Shown piece after piece: positions 8,843-17,885 of a DNA stretch of 64,000 bases (position 1 is its first letter; each line of letters starts with the position of its first letter). Position numbers and translations under genes: made by a program. Where the stretch lies: positions 823,001 to 887,000 of the forward strand of contig JAUCEP010000002.1 in the NCBI GenBank assembly GCA_030348875.1, in the 5' to 3' direction. The notes under the pieces were generated by a model. It did no database searches, had not been told where the DNA came from, and was given only the letters and a program-made list of their open reading frames with translations. The DNA is from Ureibacillus composti (lineage in GTDB: Bacteria > Bacillota > Bacilli > Bacillales_A > Planococcaceae).

Positions 8843-9649
8843 ATGAGGCTTAATTTTGTAAAGGTTAGTCCTTCTAAAAACATGACAGTATTTATTACCA
8901 ACTATGTTGCTCCTGCTGACTATGCAAAAATCTCCAATATGATTATGGAATATGAATATCTTAATGCAGAACAAGTGGGTTTCATAGTAGCACCCAAAAA
9001 TGAAAAGTCTGTACTTAGATTAGAAATGTCAGGAGGAGAATTTTGCGGAAATGCAGTATTAAGTGCCGCCGCATTCTGTTTTTACAAAGGCTTAACCAAG
9101 AATAGTCGATTCTTGTTAGAAACTTCCGGTTCCGAATTGCCTCTCGCATGTGAGGTAAAGGTTAAATCTCCTACTCAATTTGAAGCAAAAGCTGAAATGC
9201 CTAATCCAATTTCTATTAAAGATATTGTTATTAATCTTAAAGGAAAAAGTATCTCAGGAAGTATTGTACATCTCAATGGGATTACACATTTCCTAACAGA
9301 TGATTGGCCATGCGAGGATGATTTTAGTCTGATTGTTGAAGAGGTAAATGAAAAATTTGAAGATAAAGCGATTGGAGTAATTCCCTATAGAAGATTAAGG
9401 GAAAAAGATTATGAGATAAGGCCGTTCGTCTACGTAAAGGAAACAGGAAGTAGATTTTTCGAACAAGCTTGTGGATCTGGTACTCTTGCTTTAGGCTTTT
9501 ACTTGTCAAAGATAAAAAATGAGAGAATATTTAACATACATCAGCCAGGTGGGATCATAAATGTTGAAATAGGTGTTAAAAATTACATTTCAACAGATGT
9601 TCGTTTTACTTGTGAAGGGTTTATTGATCTGAATCCTTTAGTCTTATGA
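8843..9649 (+). CDS. Histidine racemase-like protein of the DapF fold (CntK-like)
   Basis: PLP-independent two-cysteine racemase/epimerase, 268 residues. The two catalytic cysteines lie in MSGGEFCGNA (Cys68) and EQACGSGTLALG (Cys210). The sequence matches staphylococcal CntK, the L-histidine racemase of staphylopine synthesis, more than lysine-pathway DapF: SPSKNMTVFI at the N-terminus, AEQVGFI near residue 43 and HQPGGIINVEI near the C-terminus. No cntL or cntM homologue follows, so metallophore synthesis is not supported. Next to hutPH and a probable histidine permease, interconversion of D- and L-histidine feeding HutH is the likeliest job. GGAAGGGGA provides the ribosome binding site. Other amino-acid substrates cannot be excluded. 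Confidence 0.8.
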   Translation: MRLNFVKVSPSKNMTVFITNYVAPADYAKISNMIMEYEYLNAEQVGFIVAPKNEKSVLRLEMSGGEFCGNAVLSAAAFCFYKGLTKNSRFLLETSGSELPLACEVKVKSPTQFEAKAEMPNPISIKDIVINLKGKSISGSIVHLNGITHFLTDDWPCEDDFSLIVEEVNEKFEDKAIGVIPYRRLREKDYEIRPFVYVKETGSRFFEQACGSGTLALGFYLSKIKNERIFNIHQPGGIINVEIGVKNYISTDVRFTCEGFIDLNPLVL

Positions 9650-9940
9650 CGAATAGGAGTAGCAGAAAGGGGGATTATAATTTAAAAGACCATCCTAAAA
9701 ATTAAGCTGATGTTAACAGATTTATAAAAATTGGACAAAGTAAAGGACTCTTTGTTTCTAAAGTCATAAATTTGGAAGTTCTTCCGGTCTAAGTTAGCCC
9801 ATATGAGCAAAACATCAGTTTAACTATGTGTGCAAAACTCTAGCTTTATCTGTTCAAAAATTCCTAATAAGCAAGTCAACCGCATACTAGCACAAATCAA
9901 TCTAAATTTATTCATTTATATTATAAAAGGCCTCTCCTAA
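9650..9940. other. Non-coding stretch after the racemase gene
   Basis: No gene recognised. A 28-codon open stretch around 9702-9790 ending VSKVINLEVLPV has a protein-like composition but no start signal and may be a gene remnant. No terminator is obvious directly behind the racemase gene. Confidence 0.35.
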
Positions 9941-9985
9941 AAAAAAGACTTCCCAACGCCTAATTGGCAATCTGAGAAGTCTTTC
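9941..9985 (-). terminator. Terminator of the SLH-glucosaminidase gene
   Basis: Read on the minus strand: AAAGACTTC..GAAGTCTTT with an inner GCC/GGC pair, followed by an uninterrupted T-run. It lies directly after the gene ending at 9992. Confidence 0.85.
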
Positions 9986-9991
9986 ATTCTA

Positions 9992-12013
9992 TTAATATCC
10001 TGGAAGTACTTTTACATTATCTGAGCGCACCCAAACATAATCTGCTGGAGCTTTTGCATCAGAATATACTTTGTACCAAATGTATCCGTCTGTACCTGTT
10101 GTTTCATCAACTATTACAACCGGGTAACCAAACTCACCAGATTCTCCTAAGTTTTTCACTTTGTATGAATAAGAAAGAGTTGTAGCACCTACATATGGTT
10201 CTGTACGCACATTCACTGCATATTGATTGTTTACAATCATTGCAAGGCGACCTTTACCGTAATCTTTATTACCATTTGCAGTGTCAATACGATACATATG
10301 ACCAGCAATTTTTGCTCCCCAATATGGGTCGGATGCATAGTTAACGTTAATACCAGTAGTTTTGTTACCTGGTACAGCACCTTGAGATTTATAATTTCCT
10401 TGAGGAATGTAACCGACATTTAACACGTTATTTACGAAAGCTCGAACACTATCTGCAGGTGAATCATATTTTGTACCTGCGTTTGCTACATCATGATCAT
10501 ACACTGCAATACCAAATAAGTTATTTATTTTATGGGCTTTGTCGCTCATTCCAAAATTACTTTCATGAATGGCAGCAGCTAGAATGAATAGTGCATTAAC
10601 ATGATACTTTTCTTCCATTTCTTTCATTACCGGACCTAAGCCAATTAATTTAGATGTAGAAGTTGCATTCACATAGTCGCCACCCATTGCTTGGCGTTTA
10701 GCAAGTTCTGAGTTAATGATTGCATTTAACTCATCTGCAGTATAATTACTTGGTTGACGAACTGAAGCAAATTGGAAGTAAGGATAATATGTTCCTACTA
10801 ATTGATTGCTAGAATTATAGAAGTGAACACCATCAGTACTGTAGTATGTCACACCTGGTACCATAAATGATGGTGCAGGACCTACATCATAGCGTCCAGC
10901 TTTTTTAGTTAGTTGATTGTAAACTTTATGAGTTAACATTCCATTACTTACTGAATAATCATTTTGACCTTCAATTAAACTTGTTGGTACAAGAGTAACA
11001 TCGGATAGTTTTGCATATCCTACCGCATCAGCAATTTTTACAATAACATAAATTTGATTATTGTCATTGATGCCAGTGCCGATATATTTTAATTCTTCAC
11101 CTTCAGCAGCATAACTGATTTGGTTTTTGAAGTCTTTAGTAGCGTAAACAGATGTCGTTCTGTCTGTAGTTTTAGCAGCATATGCCAGACCACTCGACAT
11201 TTTTACGATTTTATCACCTTGATAAACTAAATTATAAGAAGAGCCATAAGCTGAATTGGCTTGTTCAAATGACGAATATTTTGCAGAGTTTTTAGTGATA
11301 TTGCCCTTTGAAATTGTTGCTACATAAAAAGATGTATCAGGTGTTGGTGTTGGAGTCGGCGTTGGTGTAGGTGCCGGTTCAACTTCTGAATCATCTTTTA
11401 AATCCTCTGCTACAAAGTACATGCGGTATAAAAATGCAGCTGCATGTCCAATTGTTGCTGAATCTTTTGGTTTAAAATAGATTCCATCTTTGAATGAGCT
11501 ATCACCACGTATTATGTCGTAGTGAACAGAAGTAGCTACGCCTTTAGTAAAGGAGTAGAAAATACGATCTTTATCTTTGAAGTTAACGGTAGCTTCCTCT
11601 AAAGGAACATCTAGATATTTTAAAGCGTTGTATAGCATCCCTGCCATTTGTTGGCGTGTGATTTTATCATTAGGTCTAAACTTACCATCTGGGTAACCAC
11701 TCAAAATACCAGCACCTGCTGCATTTTGAACCTCTCTTGTTAGTTGAGATCCTTTAACATCTGAAAATTTGTATTTCGTGGAAGTTGTTAATTCTAATGC
11801 ACGGGCAATATATGAAGCAAATTCACCACGTGTTACCTCTCGATTGGGATTATAATTACCTTTAGAATCTGGTAAAATTACATCCTTGTCAGCCCAATAA
11901 GTTAGTTCTGTTTTCATTTGATGATTACTAATATCGTTTGCGAATGTTTGTGGAGCGGCAATTGATAGAGTAATTGATCCTGCAAGTACTAGTCCGAGTA
12001 TTTTTTTGAACAC
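9992..12013 (-). CDS. SLH-anchored N-acetylglucosaminidase (GH73-like) with C-terminal SH3-like domain
   Basis: Secreted autolysin of 673 residues expected to cleave the glycan strands of peptidoglycan. A signal peptide (residues 1 to about 25, ending QTFA) is followed by three SLH domains (about 30-200; typical ILSGYPDGKFRPNDKITRQQ), a Thr-Pro repeat linker near 215-226, a long middle region, and a glucosaminidase domain with the catalytic Glu in FILAAAIHESNFG followed by NNLFGIAVYD. The last 75 residues (IVNNQYAVNVRTEP..YIWYKVYSD..DYVWVRSDNV) look like a bacterial SH3 domain. Start is GTG at 12013 with a perfect AGGAGG (12021-12026) 7 nt upstream. SLH domains are N-terminal here, unlike in the other SLH proteins of the window. 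Confidence 0.9.
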   Translation of the reverse strand: MFKKILGLVLAGSITLSIAAPQTFANDISNHQMKTELTYWADKDVILPDSKGNYNPNREVTRGEFASYIARALELTTSTKYKFSDVKGSQLTREVQNAAGAGILSGYPDGKFRPNDKITRQQMAGMLYNALKYLDVPLEEATVNFKDKDRIFYSFTKGVATSVHYDIIRGDSSFKDGIYFKPKDSATIGHAAAFLYRMYFVAEDLKDDSEVEPAPTPTPTPTPTPDTSFYVATISKGNITKNSAKYSSFEQANSAYGSSYNLVYQGDKIVKMSSGLAYAAKTTDRTTSVYATKDFKNQISYAAEGEELKYIGTGINDNNQIYVIVKIADAVGYAKLSDVTLVPTSLIEGQNDYSVSNGMLTHKVYNQLTKKAGRYDVGPAPSFMVPGVTYYSTDGVHFYNSSNQLVGTYYPYFQFASVRQPSNYTADELNAIINSELAKRQAMGGDYVNATSTSKLIGLGPVMKEMEEKYHVNALFILAAAIHESNFGMSDKAHKINNLFGIAVYDHDVANAGTKYDSPADSVRAFVNNVLNVGYIPQGNYKSQGAVPGNKTTGINVNYASDPYWGAKIAGHMYRIDTANGNKDYGKGRLAMIVNNQYAVNVRTEPYVGATTLSYSYKVKNLGESGEFGYPVVIVDETTGTDGYIWYKVYSDAKAPADYVWVRSDNVKVLPGY

Positions 12014-12218
12014 TAGATGACCTCCTCTCAGTCATCTATCATTTTAACAAGTTTACATTTAAATTAATAGATGTAATTAAATCTATTAAAAGGTTTGTAA
12101 TCTAAATGTAACCATATTATACTTATTTTCGTTGTAACATATTGTAGTTACTCATTGAGAATAATAAGAGGAAATGATGACTGAAAAGATATAGAAATAA
12201 GAGAGGATAGTCAAATCA

Positions 12219-13715
12219 ATGAAAGATATATCAACAGATATCGGAAGGAAAGAGTGGCTCGAGATAATTTTAGCCATTGCCGTTCTGATTGCCGCAACAC
12301 TTTTGCCGACCTCGATCGCGTTAATAAGCACAACGATTTTCTTTATACTATTTGCATTCTTTAAACCCTTCCAAAGTTTGGTAGTATTAATTCCATATGT
12401 AATTTTCCGTTCGTTCTTTACGGAACTAAATACGGGTATGAAGTTAATCGGGGATTTAATTACATTAATTGTACTAATTCGATTGCTTCTATTAAATATT
12501 AAGCATTGGAAAGCGTGGTTTCATTTTAAGAAATTCGAATGGTTTTTCTTCCTATTTTTAATTTTTGGTGCTATTGTTGGCTACCTTAATGGTGTGTCCG
12601 TTGCATCAGTTGTGTTCCAAGTGAGAACGTTCATTATTATGTACCTATTGTATTACATTTTAAGTCGTAGTAAATTACCAAGAAACTTCTTCGTAAAACT
12701 TGCTTGGATAACGGTGTTTTCAGGGTTTGTGTTATTTGTACAAGGGATTGTAGAAAAGCTTTCCCTTAGAAGTATGTGGATGCCAGAAGCCTGGTCCGAT
12801 AAAGTACTTTCATCTACAAACTTTGTACGTATTTATGGTTTAGTTAATAACCCAAACTCATTAGCACTTGTGATGTTCTTTGCCGTAAGTGCTGCGTTTT
12901 TCCTTCGCTTTGCATACCAAGACGGAAAATATAAAGTACTACTAATGATCTCAGAGGTTGCCTTTATAGGACTTTTACTACTAACGCTATCTCGTGGTAC
13001 TTGGATTTCATCGTTTGTATTTGTTTTCTTCTTCATGTTAATATCACGCAATTGGAAGAAACTAAAGCAAATGGTCATTACATTTTTAGCTGCTTTAATT
13101 CTCGTTTATTTCCCTGTGAATTTTGGTGTTATATTAAGCCAATATTTAGGGGTTGAAAATGAAACGAATGGTGATGTTTCTTCAGGTGGTTTAAGTAATC
13201 GTTTTAAAGAAACGATTGATTCAGAGACGATTGAATTGATGACTCAAAGTGGGCGTTTATTCTATATTAAAAAAGGTTTTGAAGTATTATCCGATTATCC
13301 TTTAACAGGTGCTGGTTTTGGTACATTTGGTGGTTCAGCTACGCTATCATATGATTCGCCAATATATGAAGAGTATGGAATTCGCTCTGATATTTACGGT
13401 GGGAAGAACTTCTACTCAGATAACCAATACATTCAAGTAATTGCTGAAACAGGTGCAATTGGTGTGCTATTATTTGCAGGTTTCTTATTAACAATGCTTT
13501 GGATGTTCTGGAAGGATCGAAAATCAACATTTGCTCAATATATGTTTGCGCTTTGGTTTGCGACTGGTTTTGCAGGTGTTGTCTATAACATCTGGGAATT
13601 AAAAGTTTATACCATGTTCTACTTCATGCTCTTCGCAATATATGTAGCAACTCGCAACCTTTACCCGATGCTTGAGTTAAGTAAATTCGAACGAGAATTA
13701 TCAGATACTAAATAA
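12219..13715 (+). CDS. O-antigen ligase/polymerase-like membrane protein (Wzy_C family)
   Basis: Polytopic membrane protein of 498 residues with roughly 12 hydrophobic segments and one long extracellular loop (about residues 310-400) followed by NFYSDNQYIQVIAETGAIG, the signature of the Wzy/WaaL fold. Motifs RIYGLVNNPNSLALVMFF and LTLSRGTWIS are typical. In Gram-positive bacteria such proteins polymerise lipid-linked repeat units of wall polysaccharide. The nearby csaB, GT4 and MurJ/Wzx-like genes (16.7-20.6 kb) suggest the secondary cell wall polymer as product, but the gene is transcribed on its own and has its own terminator. Substrate is inference. Confidence 0.82.
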   Translation: MKDISTDIGRKEWLEIILAIAVLIAATLLPTSIALISTTIFFILFAFFKPFQSLVVLIPYVIFRSFFTELNTGMKLIGDLITLIVLIRLLLLNIKHWKAWFHFKKFEWFFFLFLIFGAIVGYLNGVSVASVVFQVRTFIIMYLLYYILSRSKLPRNFFVKLAWITVFSGFVLFVQGIVEKLSLRSMWMPEAWSDKVLSSTNFVRIYGLVNNPNSLALVMFFAVSAAFFLRFAYQDGKYKVLLMISEVAFIGLLLLTLSRGTWISSFVFVFFFMLISRNWKKLKQMVITFLAALILVYFPVNFGVILSQYLGVENETNGDVSSGGLSNRFKETIDSETIELMTQSGRLFYIKKGFEVLSDYPLTGAGFGTFGGSATLSYDSPIYEEYGIRSDIYGGKNFYSDNQYIQVIAETGAIGVLLFAGFLLTMLWMFWKDRKSTFAQYMFALWFATGFAGVVYNIWELKVYTMFYFMLFAIYVATRNLYPMLELSKFERELSDTK

Positions 13716-13720
13716 AAAAT

Positions 13721-13757
13721 GGTGGTCACTCTAGTTTGGAGTGGCTGCCTTTTTTTG
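13721..13757 (+). terminator. Rho-independent terminator
   Basis: GGTGGTCACTC pairs with GAGTGGCTGCC (wobble and one small mismatch) around TAGTTTG, followed by seven T residues, 5 nt after the Wzy-like gene. Confidence 0.85.
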
Positions 13758-13910
13758 TCATCAAAAGTTTGTAAAAAGGTGGGAATCTATCATTAGAATG
13801 ATATTAAGTCCACTTTTACAAATTTAGTAATATAGTTGAAATATTAAAGTTAAAATAGTCTTATAGAATAATTGTGGAAATTTTGATATGTTTATACTAT
13901 ATCTGTATAA

Positions 13911-13961
13911 GAGAGGAAGGTGAATTGCTTCGTAGTAAAAAATGAAGCAAGTTTTTTATGA
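13911..13961 (+). promoter_or_regulatory. Unusual leader: distant ribosome binding site, hairpin and mini-ORF before the glycosidase gene
   Basis: The only good Shine-Dalgarno (GAGAGGAAGG, 13911-13920) lies about 37 nt before ATG 13958. Between them is a hairpin TTGCTTC-12-GAAGCAA (13925-13950) followed by GTTTTTT. A GTG at 13920 opens a 13-codon frame whose TGA overlaps the ATG as ATGA, so translational coupling is possible. A TTG at 13925, better spaced from the Shine-Dalgarno and in frame with the gene, stops after six codons. Confidence 0.5.
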
Positions 13962-16210
13962 AATTTAAAATTCCAGTTGTAGTTAGTTCAGTCTTGGCTC
14001 TTTCACTTGCTTTTAGTGGTGGTGAAAAAGGATATGCTTTCCAAGATGTGAATAATACATACCCAGTATCGCAAGGCGTAAATTATTCAAATTATACATA
14101 TTCAAAGAAAACAATTAATCATCTAAAAGTGAATTTAGCAAATCCATATACAAAATTAAAATTAAGTATTCCTTCTCCTATTAACTCACGAATGACCCTA
14201 ACGCAGCGTGCTAATCAAGATTCAGCTGAAGGTAATCGTGTCGTGGGTGCAATTAATGCCAACTTCTTCAATATGGGTGATGGCTACCCAATGTATTTAA
14301 TCTCTCAATATAATAATATTGTTTCTCCTGAAGTGATTTCAGAAACGAAAGATTATTATGTAAGTGAACCTATTGCTTTTGGAATAACTGCAAATGGGAA
14401 TGCGGAGATTGATTATTACGATAGTGATATTATTGTGAATTATAAAGGTGAAAGTACCGAAATTAGTGGATTAAATAAAACTCGTGAAGCTAATGAAGGC
14501 ATTTTATATACGCCTCAACATTATAGCTCAATCACTCCAACTAATGAATATGGGATGGAGTTCATCGTTGAAACACCTGAAACAATCTCAGCAACGAAAT
14601 TTGGGCAATCATTTACTGGTAAAGTAACAGGGATTCGTAAATATGGGGATAAAGCAAATTCAAAAATTCCTCGTAATGGATTTGTCCTTTCATTTAATGG
14701 TGATGCCTTAACAAAGTTTAAAAACGTAAAAGTCGGAGAAGAAATTTCTGTCTCAATTAATATCGATAATAAATGGAAAGATGCTCAATACATAGTAGCA
14801 AGTGGACCTTTATTAGTTTATAACGGTAAAGTTAATGTGACGATGAATACTTCAAGTAGCCGAGCTAGCCAAGTGACAGAGAGAACGGCAATAGCGATCG
14901 ATGATGATAAACAAACAGTTCATCTTGTTACAGTAGATGGTGGAATGACACTTTCTCAATTTGCGAAATACTTGGTAAACCTTGGTGTTGACCGAGCTCT
15001 TAATTTTGATGGCGGCGGATCGACAACAATGGGGATTCGTAAATATGGAAGCAATACAGTTGTGCTAGCGAATAACCCAGCAGGTGGTGCAACACAACGT
15101 AAAATTTCAGCGATTATTGAAGCAATTAGTACTGGTGCTACTGGTGCTGCAAAAACGATGAAAATAAGTCGAGATCAAGTCGGCACCCTCTTAGTTGGCG
15201 CTACAGTTAAACTGGAGCCACAATATTTATTAGATGAACATTACAATCCTGTATCAGTGAGAACAGAAGATTTTATCATCACACCACAAAATAACACAGT
15301 TACGGTGAATGGTTTAAGTTATACAGCAGTAAATGCAGGTTCAGAAAGCTTAACTATCAAAAATGGTAATGCCGCTCAAACAATCAACTTTAGCGTAGTA
15401 GATGCACCTTCAACTCTATCAATCTCTTCTTCAAGTGCGAAAGTTGAACCAAATGCATCAATGACATTCAAAGCAACTGCAAAAGATGCAAGCGGAAATA
15501 ATTTAGTATACGCACCTTCACAATTAAAATGGTCAGTTGAAGGGGATATCGGAACAATTAGTAGTTCTGGTGTATTTAAATCAAACGGTAAGGGTGGTAA
15601 AGGGAAAGTAGTTGCCACTTTAGGAAAAAAATCAGTTTCTAAAGATATTGAAGTTGTAGTTAAGGAACCTGAAGTAGTAGAGAAACCAATGTTTACTGAT
15701 ATAAGCAATACGCATCCATATAAAGAGGAAATCAGTTATTTAGTTGAGCGTGGAATAATTAGTGGTTACCCAGATGGTAGTTTCAAACCTACTAAATCCT
15801 TAACACGTGCACACGCTGCCATTCTTTTAGCAAATGCATTAAAGCTAGATACAACGAATATTTCAAATCCTGAATTTACGGATGTACCATCTAGTCACCC
15901 ATATTACCGTCAAATTGCTGCAATCGAAAATGCAGGCGTGATGTCAGGTAAAGGGAATAATAAGTTTGATCCAAACGGTGCATTAACTCGTGCACAAATG
16001 GCTGCTATTTTAGTTGAAGCATTTGATTTAACAGCTACAACATCAACATCATTTACTGATGTAAAACCAAGCTATTGGGCTTTTGATGATATTCAAAAAC
16101 TTGCTGCAAGTGGAATTACATCTGGTTACCCAGACGGCACGTTCAAGCCAAGTGTGGAAGTATCACGTGCACACTTTAGCTTATTCTTATATCAAGCATT
16201 AAAAAAATAA
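13958..16210 (+). CDS. Phosphodiester glycosidase (NAGPA domain) with Ig-like region and three SLH domains
   Basis: Secreted surface enzyme of 750 residues. A signal peptide (residues 1 to about 28) precedes the phosphodiester glycosidase domain (about 50-390), with GAINANFFNM near residue 93 and NFDGGGSTTM near 350, the acidic/glycine-rich motif of this family. The family removes GlcNAc caps from phosphodiesters in eukaryotes; bacterial members are thought to act on wall glycopolymers such as teichoic acids. An Ig-like region (about 395-570) links to three C-terminal SLH domains, each with a GYPDGSFKP- or GKGNNKFDP-type motif. Position between two wall-polymer loci fits a role in polymer turnover. 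The start lacks an adjacent ribosome binding site. Confidence 0.88.
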   Translation: MKFKIPVVVSSVLALSLAFSGGEKGYAFQDVNNTYPVSQGVNYSNYTYSKKTINHLKVNLANPYTKLKLSIPSPINSRMTLTQRANQDSAEGNRVVGAINANFFNMGDGYPMYLISQYNNIVSPEVISETKDYYVSEPIAFGITANGNAEIDYYDSDIIVNYKGESTEISGLNKTREANEGILYTPQHYSSITPTNEYGMEFIVETPETISATKFGQSFTGKVTGIRKYGDKANSKIPRNGFVLSFNGDALTKFKNVKVGEEISVSINIDNKWKDAQYIVASGPLLVYNGKVNVTMNTSSSRASQVTERTAIAIDDDKQTVHLVTVDGGMTLSQFAKYLVNLGVDRALNFDGGGSTTMGIRKYGSNTVVLANNPAGGATQRKISAIIEAISTGATGAAKTMKISRDQVGTLLVGATVKLEPQYLLDEHYNPVSVRTEDFIITPQNNTVTVNGLSYTAVNAGSESLTIKNGNAAQTINFSVVDAPSTLSISSSSAKVEPNASMTFKATAKDASGNNLVYAPSQLKWSVEGDIGTISSSGVFKSNGKGGKGKVVATLGKKSVSKDIEVVVKEPEVVEKPMFTDISNTHPYKEEISYLVERGIISGYPDGSFKPTKSLTRAHAAILLANALKLDTTNISNPEFTDVPSSHPYYRQIAAIENAGVMSGKGNNKFDPNGALTRAQMAAILVEAFDLTATTSTSFTDVKPSYWAFDDIQKLAASGITSGYPDGTFKPSVEVSRAHFSLFLYQALKK

Positions 16211-16229
16211 AATATTTAGAGATATTCAG

Positions 16230-16265
16230 GCTGTCCAATGAGAGTTTTATTGGGCAGCTTTTCTT
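16230..16265 (+). terminator. Rho-independent terminator
   Basis: GCTGTCCAAT / ATTGGGCAGC (one wobble) closing a 9-nt loop, followed by TTTTCTTT, 20 nt after the glycosidase gene. Confidence 0.88.
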
Positions 16266-16273
16266 TGTGTCAA

Positions 16274-16340
16274 GAGCCGTAAGTTGCAAAGGGCTCATAA
16301 GATGTGAGCCAAGTCGGCTAGTACACGGGGTGCGTGGCGT
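16274..16340 (+). other. GC-rich segment with several nested short hairpins
   Basis: Against an AT-rich background this stretch carries GAGCC..GGCTC and GGCTCA-TAAGAT-TGAGCC pairings and a second AGCC..GGCT, ending in GTGGCGTTTTT. It could be a small structured RNA or a decayed repeat. It matches no RNA family I can name. Confidence 0.25.
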
Positions 16341-16443
16341 TTTTGTAGGTGGAACTGAAGAGGCACTCGCGCTTCTTAATGGGTTTGGAGGAAACTTTTG
16401 TAGGGCATAATTCGTTTGAGAAAGGGCGAAATAAAAGCCTATA

Positions 16444-16452
16444 TGCTATACT
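16444..16452 (+). promoter_or_regulatory. Possible extended -10 promoter (TGCTATACT) ahead of array 2 and csaB
   Basis: TG-C-TATACT is a good extended -10, but no convincing -35 lies 16-18 nt upstream. If used, repeat array 2 would lie in the 5' untranslated leader of csaB. Confidence 0.35.
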
Positions 16453-16503
16453 ATTGAAATGGAAACTTGGAAATAATTATACGTACAAAAATGTAAGTCT
16501 GAA

Positions 16504-16704
16504 CGGACGAAACCGAAGCCCAAACGGACGAATAAGAGTCTGAACGGACGAAACCGAAGCACGAACGGACGAATAAGAGTCTGAACGGACGAAACCGAAG
16601 CAAGAACGGACGAAATAAGAGTCTAAACGGACGAAACCGGAACCGAAGCGGACGAAATAATTGCCCGAACAGACCAAACCGTGCTTCAACGGACGAATGA
16701 AAGC
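16504..16704. repeat. Intergenic array 2: ten units of 20-21 nt, anchor CGGACGAA
   Basis: Unit lengths from 16504 are 21, 20, 21, 20, 21, 21, 21, 21, 20 and a partial last unit at 16690. Two alternating texts are recognisable at first (ACCGAAGC and TAAGAGTC after the anchor) and then drift. The array ends 35 nt before the csaB start. Confidence 0.93.
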
Positions 16705-16739
16705 ATACTAAACTTTAAATATAAAAGGATGAAATAAAA

Positions 16740-17885
16740 GTGAAAATTGGAATTGTTGGAAATTACGGAAACGATAATAACGGGGATGAAGCAATCCTTT
16801 TAAGTATAATTCGCCAGCTTGAAAAGGCGTTTCAAATTAAAACACAAGATATCACAGTATTTAGTAATAATCCTAAACAAACTGCACAACGTTACTCTGT
16901 GACTAGCTTCCCTCTGTATTACAAAGCAGGCAATGCTCCGAAAACATTTTTCAAAACATATAAAGAGAATGCTCAAGTCGTAAAGACACTAGATTTTTTA
17001 GTCATTGGTGGCGGTGGTATTTTAATGGATTTATACAAACGTGAAGCGCCACTATACGGTTCATATGCGATGATGGCAAAGAATTCACGAGTCCCTTATG
17101 TAGTTTACGGATGTGGAGCAGGCCCACTTAATACTGGTTTAGGGAAATGGTTTATTCGTTATATGGCGAAAAACGCTCAAAATATTTCTGTACGTGATCC
17201 AAAATCAAAAGCACTACTTCAACAAATTGGTGTCAAACGTGATGTTCACGTGATTGGTGACCCTGCTTTTAGTTTAGAAGTAGAGCGTTCATCTTATAGT
17301 CCGGCACCGAAAAAAGTTGGGGTTACTGCAGTGCCTTACTATAATCCATCCTATTGGCCAACTGGTGATGAACTGCTGTACAACAATTACATTGAGGGAA
17401 TGGCGAATAACTTAGATCGTTTAATCAATGATGCAAATGTTGAAGTGACATTCTTTGCTACCAAATATCCACAAGATGCAGATGTGACGAAAGATATTCA
17501 AAGCAAAATGAAGAATCCTCTAAACACAACGATTATTGATGAGAATTTATCGCCTCAACAAATATTAGATTTAACGGCTACATTCGATGTGTTAATTGGG
17601 ACACGTCTACACTCATTAATTTTAGCAACAGATGCGAAAACACCAATTATCGGGGTTTCTTATCATACAAAAGTAAATGACTTCTTACAAATGGCTGGAT
17701 TAGGGGAGTATTCATTACCAATTGATCAATTAATTCAAAGCGATGTTTACTTTACTCATCTCTTCAGTAAGATGAGTGAAGATTGGGAGCAAGCACAACA
17801 ACTTGCTGAGAAAACTAATAACGAATTTAAAGATAAAGCACGTTTAGGAATGAATCTACTAGTAGAAGGTGCTAAAAAGAAATGA
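16740..17885 (+). CDS. csaB: Polysaccharide pyruvyl transferase CsaB
   Basis: Adds ketal-linked pyruvate to the secondary cell wall polymer, creating the ligand bound by SLH domains. The 381 residues match the PS_pyruv_trans family: VGNYGNDNNGDEAILLS at the N-terminus, DFLVIGGGGILMD near residue 85, VPYVVYGCGAGP, then FDVLIGTRLHSLILA near residue 285 with the family's conserved RLH. Start is GTG 16740 with AAAGGA upstream. It overlaps the next gene by 4 nt (ATGA), so the two are co-translated. The many SLH proteins nearby need this modification. Confidence 0.92.
   Translation: MKIGIVGNYGNDNNGDEAILLSIIRQLEKAFQIKTQDITVFSNNPKQTAQRYSVTSFPLYYKAGNAPKTFFKTYKENAQVVKTLDFLVIGGGGILMDLYKREAPLYGSYAMMAKNSRVPYVVYGCGAGPLNTGLGKWFIRYMAKNAQNISVRDPKSKALLQQIGVKRDVHVIGDPAFSLEVERSSYSPAPKKVGVTAVPYYNPSYWPTGDELLYNNYIEGMANNLDRLINDANVEVTFFATKYPQDADVTKDIQSKMKNPLNTTIIDENLSPQQILDLTATFDVLIGTRLHSLILATDAKTPIIGVSYHTKVNDFLQMAGLGEYSLPIDQLIQSDVYFTHLFSKMSEDWEQAQQLAEKTNNEFKDKARLGMNLLVEGAKKK

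Noticed and set aside
8843-9649. Lysine-pathway diaminopimelate epimerase (dapF) as the identity of the two-cysteine enzyme
   Set aside because: The fold and cysteines agree, but the EQVGFI, SGGEFCGNA and HQPGG stretches and the hut context fit CntK-type histidine racemase better. dapF is expected elsewhere.
16349-16543. 64-codon plus-strand frame running into array 2
   Set aside because: Its end lies inside the repeats, composition is not protein-like, and the preceding GGAGG is not followed at proper distance by its start.
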